From the NCBI RefSeq assembly GCF_000182925.2, contig NC_026503.1, positions 2,852,001 to 2,916,000 of the forward strand: a DNA stretch of 64,000 nucleotides, in the 5' to 3' direction. Origin of the DNA: Neurospora crassa OR74A (Eukaryota > Ascomycota > Sordariomycetes > Sordariales > Sordariaceae). This document shows positions 11,969-23,707 of the stretch, piece after piece. A model generated the notes under the pieces. The model searched no databases and was not told the DNA's origin. It saw nothing but the letters and a program-made list of their open reading frames with translations. The translations under genes and the position numbers were made by a program. Each line of letters starts with the position of its first letter. Positions within the stretch are counted from its first letter, which is position 1.

Positions 11969-13562
11969 AATATACAGAAGGATTAACTTGCTTTCCAACA
12001 GAACTATCCACCGCCAGGCGGCTGCTCGGCCCTGACGCCATCATCGGAGTTACGGTCAGCACCATACAAGAAGCCATGGTGGCCTGCAAAGGCGGCGCAG
12101 ATTACCTTGGCATTGGCACCGTTTATGCCACTCCGACGTGAGTGAGAGAGAAAGAGGCTTCCACATGTCACCGTCGTCACCTCATAATCATTCCGAGGCC
12201 GAGCATACATGTCGTCATGCATTCGACGCTAATCGCATACCCACAGAAAGACCAACACCAAGAATATCATCGGCGCCGCCGGCGTCCGCGACATTCTCCA
12301 AGCCATGGCGGATGCCGGGTACGACCACGTCAAGACCGTCTGTATTGGTGGCATCAACGCCGAGAACCTCCAGCGGATCGTGTATCAGAGTGAGGCCCCG
12401 AGCAAGAAGCTCGATGGTGTCGCGGTGGTGAGCGCCCTCGTGGCTGCTCCGGACCCAGAAGCGGCGGCGAAGAACTTGCTCGGTCTATTTAACTCGCAGC
12501 CGCCTTTTGTCAGGGCAGCTACAAGCCCGAGGGCGGAGACGGCGGACAGCATTCTTGAGCTTGTACCGGAGGTGGTTCTGGAGGTTGCTAGGAAGAAGCC
12601 GCTTTCGCATAACATGACGAACTTGGTGGGCACAACAATCCTATGCGCCTTTCTGTGGTTTTCCCAACGAACACTTGGCTGATTTGGAATGTGTATAGGT
12701 GGTGCAAAACTTCGCAGCCAACGTCGCCCTCGCCATCGGGGCATCGCCCATCATGGCCAACAACGGAGAGGAAGCCTTCGACCTGTGCAAGCTAGGGGGC
12801 GCACTAGTCGTCAACATGGGTACCGTCGACCCAGACGGGCTACAGAACTATCTCAAGGCTTTGCGGGCGTACAACTCGGTCGGCCAACCGGTTGTATACG
12901 ATCCAGTCGGGTAAGCATCATCTTCGTCTCCTGAAAAAAAAAAACAGAAGACCATCGTCGAGGCTTCTGGAACACCACTAACACATTTCCCACACCCCTG
13001 CAGAGCCGGCGCCACCACCCTCCGCCGCTCCGCCGTCAAGACCATCCTCTCCCACGGCTATCTGGACATAATCAAAGGCAATGAAGGCGAGATCCGCACC
13101 GTCTACGGCATCTACGAGCGCGAAACCTTCCAACAACGGGGCGTCGACTCCTCCGCAGAGCTAGAAGTTTCGCAAAAGGCCGAGTTAGTCCGCAAACTTG
13201 CCTTGCGCGAGAAGAACGTAGTCGTTATGACCGGCGAAAGCGATTACCTCAGTGACGGGCAACACACGTTCCGCATCGACAACGGGCACGCCTACTTGGA
13301 GATGGTGACGGGAACGGGGTGCGTTTTGGGGACGACCATCTCGGCTTTCGTGGCGGCTTACCCCAACGATAAGCTGGTGGCTACGGTGGTGGCATTGTTG
13401 CACTTTGAGATTGCGGCGGAGAGAGCGGCTGAACGAAGGGATGTCCAAGGCCCCGGAACGTTTGTGCCGGCGTTTTTGGATGAGTTGTTCAAGATTAGGA
13501 GGGAGACGGGCCAGGGAAGGATGGGGTGGCTGAAGAGTGCTAAGCTTACTCGGTTGTCGTAG
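11594..13562 (+). CDS. THI6: Bifunctional thiamine-phosphate synthase / hydroxyethylthiazole kinase
   Basis: Five exons (11594-11879, 12002-12137, 12247-12625, 12699-12910, 13004-13562) give 523 residues with all junctions in frame. The N-terminal half is a TenI/ThiE-type (beta/alpha)8 thiamine-phosphate synthase joining hydroxymethylpyrimidine diphosphate and thiazole phosphate. It shows GGTTIVQLREK near 35-45, PLLINDR near 71-77 and GVHIGQDDM near 87-95. The C-terminal half, from about residue 258 (LSHNMTNLVVQNFAANVALA), is a ThiM-type hydroxyethylthiazole kinase. The TGTGCVLGTTISAF motif places the catalytic cysteine at about residue 444. The fusion order matches yeast Thi6 (about 540 residues). 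Intron 1 contains a long GA dinucleotide repeat. No TPP riboswitch was recognised in the leader or introns. Confidence 0.95.
11935..11963. repeat. GA dinucleotide microsatellite inside THI6 intron 1
   Basis: An alternating GA run lies between the donor at 11880 and the acceptor at 12001 of the first THI6 intron. Length polymorphism here would not affect the protein. Confidence 0.85.
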
Positions 13563-13888
13563 GCGCGTATGTTTGGGTGATATGGAAAGCAGAGAGGGAT
13601 TGAGGAACCGATGAAGAAATGAGAGATACCTTGGGTGGAAACACGCACGATGTTGAAGTATGCTTGAGGGTATCTAGATGAACATCAGGCCTATGCCGAA
13701 TCTCAATGGATGCCGACCGCTCCCGTCGTTCGTTCGGTGACGCTACAGCGAGCTCGGGATGCGGGGTTAGATCGGCATGTACCATACTCGGCTACCTACC
13801 CGCTACTTTAATAGAGCAACCTCCTCCCGCATATGGTACCCCGGAACTCGGTACCCCTCGCCCTTCCCCGCCTTCCCTGTGATCAAAC
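13563..13888. other. Short intergenic region between THI6 and the isochorismatase gene
   Basis: This is 326 bp. It contains a GGTACC site repeated near 13836 and 13850 and a C-rich run before the next start. No gene is seen. Confidence 0.5.
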
Positions 13889-14984
13889 ATGAGTGTGTCC
13901 TTCGTCGCAAGACCTTCCTCGTCCTTGTTATATAGGAGCATAACTCCTAAATCACTTTACAGACCATCAACTATTGCGATATCTGCCTCAGCAATTTCCC
14001 ACCGTCTACCCGTTGTACAAACACGACGTTCACCCATCATGACTGACTCCACTCCGAAACAGAGAGCCTTCGGTATGTTCATATGTGGAAGCTGTCCCAA
14101 ACGCTCTACAACGCCCTTTCACTCTTCACCTCTTCAAATTTTCATTAAACTGACCATTCAATCTAATACCAGAAAAGCCAGCTCTCTTGTACGTCAACGT
14201 CCATGGTTCACGAGACCCCATCCTCATTCTTGATTTCTGTCTCTCTTACAATGAACAATAGTGTGTGTGACATTCAAGAGAAGTTCCGCAACGCAATCTA
14301 TGAGTTTGACAAAGTGTAAGTATCATTATATGGGGTTTTTTCCCCATTCCTCATCTTTGACTGTAACAGGCCCCATCTCACAAGCATCATCATATCTCCA
14401 GCGTCTCAACAACCACCAAACTCCTCCGTTTCGCCCACGCCCTTCACATCCCCATCTACGTCACCACCCAGACCCGGGCCAAACTAGGCGAAACCGTTTC
14501 CGAACTGCAACCCTTTCTCACCCAAAAAGACGGTGGTGGCAGCAGCAGCAGCAGCAGCAGCAGCCTACACCCTCTCGTCGCCGCCGACCTCGACAAAACT
14601 CTTTTTGGCATGTACACGCCCTCTCTCGCCTCTTTGTTCTCCTCCTCGCCCGCCAGTATCCCCTCGCACATTGCTCTGGTGGGAATCGAATCGCACATCT
14701 GCGTGACGCAGACGTGCTTGGCCCTGCGGAAGAAGCATCCCAACACCAAGATCTACGTGATTGCGGATGGGGTCTCGAGTTGTAACAAGGAAGAAGTTCC
14801 CGTGGCGCTGGCGAGGCTGAGGCAGGAGGGAGTGACGGTCACGACGAGCGAGGGGTGGATGTATGAGTGCATGGGGGATGCGGGGATTCCCGAGTTTAGA
14901 GAGGTGGTGAAGATTGTGAAGGAGACGGCGGAGGGGACGAGAGAGGCGTTGAGGGCGCTGGGGCCGCTGGGGGCAAAGATTTAG
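13889..14984 (+). CDS. Isochorismatase-family cysteine hydrolase (ISOC1/2-like), possible mitochondrial presequence
   Basis: Four exons (13889-14072, 14173-14188, 14262-14315, 14402-14984) give 278 residues. Exon 2 is only 16 nt. The fold is identified by FVCDIQEKF (Asp70), LDKTLFGMYTP (Lys150) and VGIESHICVTQT (Cys185), the Asp/Lys/Cys triad of this family, and by close overall similarity to animal ISOC2. The substrate is unknown, and annotation as isochorismatase would be by family only. Two in-frame starts are possible. The upstream one at 13889 adds 50 residues rich in Arg and Ser and free of acidic residues, as in a mitochondrial presequence. The inner ATG at 14039 (MTDSTPKQRAF) gives a plain soluble enzyme of 228 residues. 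A Ser run (about residues 126-133) is encoded by an AGC repeat near 14538-14564. Confidence 0.87.
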
Positions 14985-15310
14985 CTCTAGGGGTAGTGGT
15001 GAGTGGGTGAAAGGTTGATGATGGGATTTGAATTGCGGCGTTGAGTGCGTGCGGGTTACCAAACAGTCGTTTCCTGGGTAACCTACAGGGGTGCCGGTAC
15101 GAGAACTCAGATGAAACAAAACATATGTGACATGATACGGTCTTCACAAAACAACCAAGTTCAAGTACTCTGTCCCATTTTCCCATCCCGAAAAGTTCAA
15201 CGCCATACAACCCGAATAGTCCGCCAAATCAAAAATAAAGAAAGGAAGACCCACCACCAATGCCCTGCTTGACGAAAAACAAAAACAAATGCATTGAGAA
15301 GGGGGTTAGG
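14985..15310. other. Convergent intergenic region
   Basis: This is 326 bp between the stop of the isochorismatase-family gene (+) and the stop of the DENN gene (-). It is presumably occupied by the two 3' UTRs. No other feature is seen. Confidence 0.5.
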
Positions 15311-17562
15311 CTAACAAACCTTCAACCCACACACTTCAACACCTTTATTCTCCACATACGCCCTCCTCCTAAAATACCTCGTGGTCAACTCGCTCACAAA
15401 ATCTGCGTCACTCTTGCTCCACACATCTAGGCCCATGTGTGCCAGCGCTTCGCTGTCGACTCTTATCCACCCCCGCAAACAGCCTTCATACTCGGCTTCG
15501 TCGTCCTCGCCTTCACCTCCACGATGACTACCTTGGACTCCGGATCGCTCTTGACTATATAGCAATCCAGTCTGATCGTCGACATCGTTATAATCATCCC
15601 TGTACTCTTCCTCACCACCCGCATTAGGGTCGATGTCAAGGTCGAGCAGATCATCATCATCTGCACTGTCGACGAGGTCTGCCAAGACAGAGAGCACAGA
15701 TGTAGTTAGACGATGGAAGTAGGCGATAATAGCAAGCTCAATGCGGGCCTGCTCCTCATCGGATATTTCCCGTGCTCCGTCTTGCTGGGCGGTAGGTGAC
15801 GAGTCCGATTCTGTTATACCCCCCTCTTCAAGATTGTTGCCGATCAAAGAGGCAGTGCCAAAACTTGTCCTCCTATGTGTGCGTCCTGCCATCTTCGGAG
15901 TGTTGCCTGTAAGATCGGCAAGCAAAGCGCTGTCGTGCGCCAACTCGTCGACCTCATCACTGTGGCCTTGCTCGCCTGCCGAGGCCCACCATATAAACCC
16001 AGAGTAGGCTAGGGCTGCCCATGTAGTCGGCTCCACGACTCGCTCGGCGTCATCGTCTGAGTTGGCTCGTGTTAGCGGGGGTGTTTGAGATGTCGCAGTA
16101 ACCGGTCGAGAGGTCTCGGTCGGTCTGGTCAGGGAGATTGTCGGCGTTCTGTTGGGTACGTTAGGCGTTGATACCGACCGCGGGCTTGTTCTGTCAGATA
16201 ATGGACTGCGAAGAATCTGGGGTGTGGTCATTGATTTTGGGTCAATTCGAGCAAGGCTCATTTTCAGCCACTTGAACCTCCTTAGATCTCGCTGCGTAGC
16301 CTTGATTGGCACGCCCTTGGGGCACTCGACAGTTGGCCACATGCGCTCCTTTGCGTTGCCCGAGTGTGGTGGCGGCAATGTAATGAGCATATCCCATAGA
16401 CCATCCTTGATCGTGAGGATGGTATCTGTTGTACAAGCAATCCATCCGGTTGCAGCCTCCTCCGCAGTAATACTAGACGCAAGATCATTGTCGGTTTCAA
16501 GGTTGTCACCCCTGAGATGACGCTTCATTGCCGCGTGGTGCTCTAGAAGATACCCAATATCGTGAACACCAATGTTGAACAGCGGTCGCAGACGTTGGGT
16601 CGATGCCGCAGGATCCACCAGATCGGAGACTGACAAAGGGATGTTGGATAGGACAGAGAGATTGTACACTAGCAAGGTATGTAAGCAAGATTATCCCGAA
16701 GTCACCCAAGGTTCCACACAGCGTACCGAAATTACAAGCTTCATGTACGGGAGCATGAGTAGAAATTAGTATACGCTTGCGCAGTAAGGCAGCACGGTGA
16801 ATGGGAAAGATAAGGGGTCCAAATGTATCAAGAAGCGAAGTTAAACTCCAAGCAGGGTGATAAGGCGAGAGTCTGTGAGGTGAGGACATCAAAACGGTGC
16901 CGTCCGATGCGGACCTATTTCTTGAATGGCCCTTTCCGGGCCCGGGACGGCCCCCCTTGTAGCTCAGGGCGGGCGAGTCTAGCGCAGCTTCCGGTAGTGG
17001 CGGCGGGTGAGCGCCATCCTGTATCCCGTTCTGGGCCCAATAGTCCTCCAGCAGATGTGTCTGTTGACGGTCGACAACAAGTTTGCTATAAGTCGAGATC
17101 CAGCGTTAGCCCCTGACGTTGCAAGCCTTCCAAATCACACAGCACCGTTATTTACCTAGCAATATCCTTGAGCCGGTCGGCATGACGCCATGACCTTCCT
17201 AGCCGTCCATATACCAACGGAACCAAAACCCCAACAGCAATCATACGGGCATGGCGGTTTTCCTCCTCATCTGTCCTGGCGTTGACGAAGGCGCTCAAGC
17301 CAGCATGTCCCCCTTCGTGGACAAAGTAAACCAAGTCGTCGGTGACGGTATGGAGGCCGGAAGGAAGACTCTTGTACTCGACAACGCCATCGAGTTCCAG
17401 CCCGGGGACCGATCGTTTCCATACAATGGTATATCCGGCCTTGACATCGAAGTCGATCAGAAACAGAGCCGATATGGGAGGCAGGTCGGGAAGGACAGCC
17501 GAGGCCGACGGCTGGGGCAATCGCAGGGAGAGGGACGGCTGTCGCCCTCTGTAGGGGGTCAT
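15311..17562 (-). CDS. DENN-domain protein of the ANR2 / DENND11 (LCHN) family
   Basis: Three exons on the minus strand (17562-17156, 17085-16727, 16668-15311) give 707 residues, with both junctions in frame. The N-terminus after a Pro-rich lead (ISALFLIDFDVKAGYTIVWK, DGVVEYKSLPSGLHTVTDD, VYFVHEGGHAGLSAF, ARMIAVGVLVPL) is the start of a DENN-type longin module as in Avl9/LCHN proteins. NFVYNLSVLSNIPLSVSDL follows after exon 2. The C-terminal half (from about residue 290) corresponds to the DUF4484-type region with a Ser/Thr/Pro linker, an acidic patch (about 610-640) and a conserved end. DENN proteins often act as Rab regulators in vesicle traffic; that role here is inference. Yeast ANR2 is the nearest named relative I recognise. 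The gene is convergent with the isochorismatase-family gene. Confidence 0.83.
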
Positions 17563-19448
17563 GGCGGCTGTCTGGCAATTGGCAATTTGGAGGTAGGGCT
17601 ATGTCGGCGGTCTTTTGGAGAAGACGGGCGGTTGATTATCGCAGTCGCATGTGCTGGACTGAGACCATGATATCATGTGGACCCCCCACCAATTGACCAC
17701 CATGCAGTGGGTGTAGTGGTCAATTGCGGTCGCAATTGTTCGACACGTGAGTTTGCCACACAGTAGTCGGTCGGTCGTCTGGGTGACGGCGCGTGTACTT
17801 TGCTGTGTGACAGAAGCGTTACTGGACAGGATCGCGCCGGTGAAAATGAATACAAGCGGCGACGAAAGTGATGTTGTGCGGTCGGTGGTGGTGTTGGAGT
17901 CGAGGGTCAAAACGCCGGGGCGGTCGCTGTTTGTTGTTCTAGCAGGTGCTGTAGTTGGAGGTGTCTGGGCAGTGACCGACCTGAGACGGCGACTCGTGAC
18001 GGCAAGGGGAGGGATAGGAAGTGGAATGAAATGATCTGATGCGGGCCATGGCGGAAAGAACTTGCTTGAACGCCAGGGGAACGAGGGAGGGGAGCGTTTC
18101 CATGTAGGTATCAAACTTACAATACATGGCCCCTACATCCGTAATTGTCGTATCAGTGTAACGCCTTGGCTGGCTCAAATGGTACGCAGCATGCTAAACC
18201 CAATTGATCAGATTCCTTGGGCGTGGTCAAGCACCTGAAGAAGGATTGGCCTGGCCAAGTCTGGGGCACCACTCGTACCTGCCTGGCATCATGTCATCAG
18301 ATCCCCAAAGATTTCCTGTTGAACGCCCAAACTCCGCTCGTAGTGACACCACGGTAACACACGCAAATAAATGCTGACATGTGAAAACACCTCCTCAATC
18401 TTTAGGTAGGTTGTATGGAGGATCGGCCCTACGATAACTGATGGAGCGCAATGAAATCAGTGTTGGTAGAGTACTTGGTATTCGTTCAGCCGTTGCGAAC
18501 AATATGGTGATTCGTTGGGCCCGGCTGCTTATACGCCCAGCTGGTCAAAGAGATTCCAAAGGGTTCTGAAGAGAAAAATTAAGCCTCAACAAGACACGGT
18601 CATGACAGGCACCGCAACTGTGGTGCACAGGACGACGGGAATTCTATGAACCAATCAAACGGCACGATCAGCAGTCATCGATCCCACGGTTCAGTCAGGA
18701 ACCCCACACTCTTGAATCCCCAACCTGTGCCGATGAATTGCTTGCGACAGAACTGCAACATCCCATCGGCTACGTCGTTCATTTGTTGCTTCTGCTTCTG
18801 CTTCAGCTGCTGCGTCTTATTGCTTGTGCCGTGTGTCCAGCCTCTCTTGTGCCGCCGTCCTGTTTGTATCTCTCTTGTCGGTGAACGTGAATACATCTTC
18901 TCTCTACTTTCATCCATCACAGTCACTCTCAAACAGCAGCTGAAGCTACCTCCAGTCTTACACACCAGATCCTGTGTCACGCCAGCCCTTTCCTCTTTCT
19001 CTCTCTCACCAGCAACCAGGTCCCTGATACCCTTTTCCCCAACAACATCTCGGTTCCTTCCCACGCTGCAAGGCCAAGACTGCTGCACACTTTGCGCCGC
19101 TGTAAGTCCGCTGACCGGCTGTTACCAATTACTTGTGCTTGTGCCTTCCCGTCTTGCTTCGGAAGCAGACCATGTGATGCCCGGTCTTTTCTTTCTCTCA
19201 GACTAACCTCTTAACCATACTGGCCCAGACTTGGATCCGACGAAAACGCATATCCGACCCTACTGCCCTTTCCCCGACCGCTATCTAGCACCCCCCGTCT
19301 TGCCTGCGTCATATTTCCAACCACACGCGACGTCCCGATCTTTCCGCAGGGCAGACCCCGTTTTAGCGGCATCGCAAACCCCTTCCGAGTCCCACTTGCG
19401 GAATAAAAACATACCTCTGGGACCGTTGGGTGTCTAGTCACCGCTGTC
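17563..19448. other. Divergent promoter region between the DENN gene and the acyltransferase gene
   Basis: About 1.9 kb. The right part, from about 18770 to 19200, is pyrimidine-rich on the plus strand. It contains a good splice acceptor-like stretch (TTTCTTTCTCTCAG ending at 19202), so the acyltransferase mRNA may have a 5' UTR intron. The 186-codon open frame at 18646-19206 in this leader is Cys/Ser/Leu-rich and resembles no known protein, so it is not called. Confidence 0.45.
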
Positions 19449-20467
19449 ATGGCCAGTCTTCTCTACTACCCGGTCTACTTCCTCGAAGGCTGCGTCGCCC
19501 TCACCATTGGCTTCTACATGCTGTCCCTCATCCTGCCCCGAGCAGCCTTCGTGGCCCGTTCGCTCGCCAGCTACCTCTCGCTGCTCCTCTGCGCCGGTTT
19601 CGGCGTCATCACCTCCATTGCCTTCTCCTTGCTCGGTCACGGCCAGAGCGCGCAATGGGCCGTCGGCCGCTCCTTCAAGTACGTCATGGCGCTGACCACG
19701 GGCGTCCGGTTCAAGATCGACGACCCTAAGAACATCCTCGGCAAAACCCGTCCCGCCGTCTTCATTGGCAACCACCAGACCGAGCTCGACGTGCTCATGC
19801 TGGGCTGCATGTTCCCCAAGTACTGCTCCGTTACGGCCAAGAGCTCGCTGCGCAAGACCCCATTCCTCGGCTGGTTCATGTCCCTCTCGGGTTCCATCTT
19901 CATCGATCGCGCTAGCAAGACCGACGCGCGCGCCGCTATGGCCGGCGCCGCCAACCAGATCCAGAAGAAGCAGCAGAGCGTCTACATGTTCCCCGAGGGA
20001 ACCAGGAGCTACTCCAAGGAGCCCGAGCTGCTACCATTCAAGAAGGGCGCTTTCCACTTGGCTGTCCAGGCTCAGGTTCCCATTGTGCCAGTTGTCGTTG
20101 CCAACTATAGCCACGTCCTTAACGTGAAGGACTTCGTCTTCAACGCCGGAGTCATTCCTATGAAGGGTATATATAACCCCTACCTTTCCCCCCTCTCTCC
20201 CTTCCTTCATTTTCCTTCACTTCCTTCTTGTGCTATCAAAATACTAACCATTTCACCTCACTCACAGTCCTCGACCCCATCGACACCACCGGCCTCACCA
20301 CCGCCGACGTCGACGAGCTCTGCAAGAACACGCGCGACCTCATGCTTAAGGAACTCATCGCCCTTACCGCCAAGGCCCGCGGCCAGTCCGTCTCCGACAT
20401 TCCCGTTGCTAACAAGTACCCGAGCGTGGCCAAGGCGTCCGGAACCGATATGCAGGTCGCCGCCTAA
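19449..20467 (+). CDS. SLC1: 1-acyl-sn-glycerol-3-phosphate acyltransferase (PlsC/SLC1 family)
   Basis: Two exons (19449-20166, 20268-20467) give 305 residues, close to the 303 of yeast Slc1. The enzyme acylates lysophosphatidic acid to phosphatidic acid at the ER or lipid droplet. The N-terminal 60 residues form two hydrophobic segments. Acyltransferase motif I is NHQTELD at about residues 108-114, LGWFMSLSGSIFIDR is motif II, and MFPEGTRS at about 180-187 is motif III. VPIVPVVVANY is motif IV. The 101-bp intron starts GTATAT and ends CTCACAG, splitting a Val codon. The C-terminal exon (VLDPIDTTGLTTADVDEL) matches the usual end of fungal members. The gene converges on SEC63. Confidence 0.93.
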
Positions 20468-21532
20468 ACGCATAATTTTATACAATTCGGCTGAGAAACA
20501 GCAGCTCCGTCGATCCAGAAATGCCAGGTGGAACTCTGCCCGTTTTGCTGCGCAGCAGCCCAGGACAGCGTGAAATCCCATCAGCCAGTCAGCCCCGCGA
20601 CGAGGATGGACTGAACTGGGATTGAGATTAGTACTTTTTACCCCCCTAAGAAGAGGGTGGGATGAGGAAGAAGACGAGGAAGCAGCCGATTTTCAGCACA
20701 GAAATAGGAAAATAGAGGAGAGAGGTAGAGCCGAGAATTGCATATCTCAGCGGCATGATGGCTCGGAACTACCCTTTGAGTTTACGTGCAGGAGGAAGAC
20801 AAGGAGGGGATGAAGACTGCGCAAGAAGGAATGAAATCAAGAATATTATGCGACAAAGACAGAGCTACTAGAACTAGACTAGCACATCTTTCTATATAGG
20901 ATGGGATACCCAGTTACCAGGTCACGTACTTGGGGGTTGTGATGCGGTTTGGGGGTTGGGCCATCTCCCTAACCTTTGAAATCAAAGGGGGTTGACAAAA
21001 GGCGCCACTCAAGCCGCCTGACAACCCCCTTCTCGACTTCTGTTTCGTGGTTGGATTGCTGGATCTGTGGGATCGGGTTCGTTGGCCGGCGGACGACCTG
21101 AGAAGAAGTGGAAGAGGGTTGGTGGCAAAAGGTGATAAGCCAATGGGAAATACGAAAAGGAAGTGAATAGAGAATATGATACCCATGTACTTAAGTGCAT
21201 TGCGTTGCGTTGCGGCACACGAACATTCAGCTCGAGGATCCGCGCCTGGCTTTCAACCGCTACAGTACCGTGAGAAGATAATTATGTACACAACAACATG
21301 TAAAAGTCTAACCAGCCTGCCAGATTTCAAGTTGTAATAACCAGACAGACTGTCCAAACTATAATGAGATTTTGTCTTTCGCTGTCAAAGCCGCTCCATC
21401 ACTTTTTAAGGAGACCACACACCCCACCTTAACCTTACCAACCGACCCATACACCCATTCTTAATGATGTTGAAAAGAAAGTTTACAAAATATGAAGAAC
21501 GACTAAGCGAATAAAGCGAAAGAAAGCCAAAT
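20468..21532. other. Convergent intergenic region between the acyltransferase and SEC63
   Basis: This is 1.07 kb with no protein-like frame. It presumably carries two 3' UTRs. Short purine-rich tracts lie at 20650-20720. Confidence 0.45.
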
Positions 21533-23707
21533 TTAGTTTTCAGGCTCCGTATCCGTGTTAGTGTCGCTCGTGTCATCGTCCTCATCATCATCTGTCCCAC
21601 TTTCCTCATCCGAGTCTTCCTCGTCCTTGACAACCCTCTGCTTTGTCGGCGCACCCTTTGCTGCGTTCATGATGCCGGCAATAGAATCTGTAGCGATTGT
21701 GGTCAGCTTTCTGTTATGCGAATGTGGTGGATGGTGGGAAAAGGGAGGAAAAAACTCACCCTCCTCAGGCTCGCTAATCTCCTCCTCATCCTTCATCTCG
21801 GCCGCCCGGCTCGCGTCCTCCACCACGAGCGTCACCTCCATCTTGGTGTCGAACCCGACATAGCTGTCGCACACCACGTGCATGACAAACGTGTAATGGC
21901 CGGCCTGTGGCGGCGCCTGGAACTGCGCCTTCATGGTTTGCATGGCGAACGTCGGCGTCTTGCCGTCCGACTCGTAAATGGGCCTGTCAAAGCTGACAAA
22001 GGTGAAAGGCGGCACGGCCACGCGTCCCTGCTTGGAATCCGTAAGGAAGACGTGCCATCTGGGGCTGTGGTCGCGGGCAAAGTAAGGGGAGGAAGCAAGC
22101 GGTGGGTAAACGTCCTCGCTTTCGGCGGACTCCTCGTAGATGGGCTTGCCCTTTTCGTCCTTGCCGACGACCTTCTTGGTCTTCTTGCGGCCGAGGATGG
22201 CGTCAAGATCGTCTTCGGCGGGGTCAATGTCCTCGAGATCAATGGGGGTGACGTCAGGTACCTTCTCGCTACCGGGAGGAACGAAGCGGCCCTTGACAAC
22301 GAGGGTGACGAGGGAAGAGGGAATGATGAACTTCTCGCCAGTGACCTTGAAGAAAGCCTTGGCGACACGGAGGTAGGGGAGCTGCTTGGCATAGGCGATG
22401 GTTTCCTTGTACTGAGCATCGGTCAAGAGGCCCTTTCCAACAACAAGGCTGCGGCGCTTAGCATCAGGCTGGTCCATGAAGGCCTGGACAGTGGTGTGGA
22501 CACGGGAGTCGCCCTCGACAGCCCGAACAACGGCCGAATTGAAGTGTGGAAGCTGGTACAGAGGAGAAGCCTTGGGCGGGATGGCCTGGATGAGGCGCTG
22601 GCTGGCAAAGTAGGAGGCGAGGAGTGGAGCAGTGTTCATGTAGGCGAGGGCGATGGCATTGAAAGACTTGTTCAGAGCATGGGCAATAGGAGCGACCTGG
22701 AACTTGGCCTTCTCAAGAGTAGCATCACCAAGCTCAATGCGCCCAAGGTAAGCCCAGAGAAGAGCGAGAGCCTTTCTCCGGGGGCCGTTCTCAACGTCCT
22801 CGAGCTTCTTCTTCTCTTTGGGTGGAAGTTCGTCGGAAGCCATAACCTTGGACTCGATCTTGGAGAGGCCGGCATCTGCCTTGTCGCCTTTGAACAGGTC
22901 TTCAAATTCCTGGCCACTGCTGAGAGCCGCCACTACACCACCCTCGTCAATGTTGTCCTGATACTCCTTGAACAAACGGTTGGCGCTCTCCATAAGAACA
23001 CCCTCCTTGGAGCGTCGAAGTGTGCCGTACCACCAGGAGCCGACCAGATAGGGGAGGAGGACACCAAACAGGGCGAAGTAGATCAGAACAATGTACTTGC
23101 CATTGCCATCGGAGACAATGGCCTTGGGAAGGGCGATGTTGATGCTGAAACCTTGCTTTCCATCGGGGTTGCCGAACTGGATAAAGTTGTTGCGCACGTC
23201 CTCATCCGTCAGAGCCTGGTATGCCTTGGAGATCTCAACGTAGCGGCGGTTCAGATCGTCAATGGTCTCGTTCTTGGAGGCGTCGGGGCGGGCCTTGTCG
23301 GGATGGAACTTGAGGGAGAGCATCTTGTACGTCTTCTTGATTTGCTTCTCGGTGGCGCTCTCGGCGATGCCCAGGATGTCATAGGGGTTCCAGAGGTGTT
23401 GTACCGGGGCGTCGGTGGTCTTGATGAGGTAGATCATGTAGCCCATGACAGCCCACCCGGCGATGACGAGGGCGATTAGCCATGGCTTGCTACCGTCCTT
23501 GCGCTTCTCCGACTTGCGTAATGTGTCGACTACCGCCGACTGGTCGTGCTTGTAGTCCGTCTGGATGCGCTTAAGAGCGGCAGCTGGGTCGTTCCGCGAC
23601 GATTTTATTAGCGAGTACGTGATGGGTACGGTGACGATGGACGTAAGGGTAAACACGAAGAAGGGCCAGAGGTGGCCCTCCTCGTCGTAGGCGTAATCAG
23701 TACTCAT
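21533..23707 (-). CDS. SEC63: SEC63: J-domain subunit of the ER post-translational translocon
   Basis: The frame is open from ATG at 23707 to the stop at 21533-21535, 724 residues if read through. A 72-bp intron (21759-21688, donor GTGAGT, branch site CTGAC, acceptor CAG) is strongly suggested, giving 700 residues in two exons (23707-21760, 21687-21533). Spans are near residues 14-34, 76-97 and 205-227. The lumenal J domain lies at about 106-166, with HPD at 135-137 for recruiting BiP/Kar2. A long cytosolic Sec63/Brl-type region follows (about 240-650), and the tail is very acidic (DEEDSDEESGTDDDEDDD), as in Sec63 proteins, where it contacts Sec62. Sec63 works with the Sec61 channel and BiP in protein import into the ER. 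Confidence 0.95.
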   Translation of the reverse strand: MSTDYAYDEEGHLWPFFVFTLTSIVTVPITYSLIKSSRNDPAAALKRIQTDYKHDQSAVVDTLRKSEKRKDGSKPWLIALVIAGWAVMGYMIYLIKTTDAPVQHLWNPYDILGIAESATEKQIKKTYKMLSLKFHPDKARPDASKNETIDDLNRRYVEISKAYQALTDEDVRNNFIQFGNPDGKQGFSINIALPKAIVSDGNGKYIVLIYFALFGVLLPYLVGSWWYGTLRRSKEGVLMESANRLFKEYQDNIDEGGVVAALSSGQEFEDLFKGDKADAGLSKIESKVMASDELPPKEKKKLEDVENGPRRKALALLWAYLGRIELGDATLEKAKFQVAPIAHALNKSFNAIALAYMNTAPLLASYFASQRLIQAIPPKASPLYQLPHFNSAVVRAVEGDSRVHTTVQAFMDQPDAKRRSLVVGKGLLTDAQYKETIAYAKQLPYLRVAKAFFKVTGEKFIIPSSLVTLVVKGRFVPPGSEKVPDVTPIDLEDIDPAEDDLDAILGRKKTKKVVGKDEKGKPIYEESAESEDVYPPLASSPYFARDHSPRWHVFLTDSKQGRVAVPPFTFVSFDRPIYESDGKTPTFAMQTMKAQFQAPPQAGHYTFVMHVVCDSYVGFDTKMEVTLVVEDASRAAEMKDEEEISEPEEGEFFPPFSHHPPHSHNRKLTTIATDSIAGIMNAAKGAPTKQRVVKDEEDSDEESGTDDDEDDDTSDTNTDTEPEN

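Noticed and set aside
18646-19206. 186-codon open frame upstream of the acyltransferase
   Set aside because: It lies in a pyrimidine-rich leader. The protein is Cys/Leu/Ser-rich with no domain and no plausible continuation.
21716-23479. 587-codon open frame on the plus strand
   Set aside because: It is the mirror of the SEC63 coding strand; codon bias of SEC63 leaves the opposite strand open.
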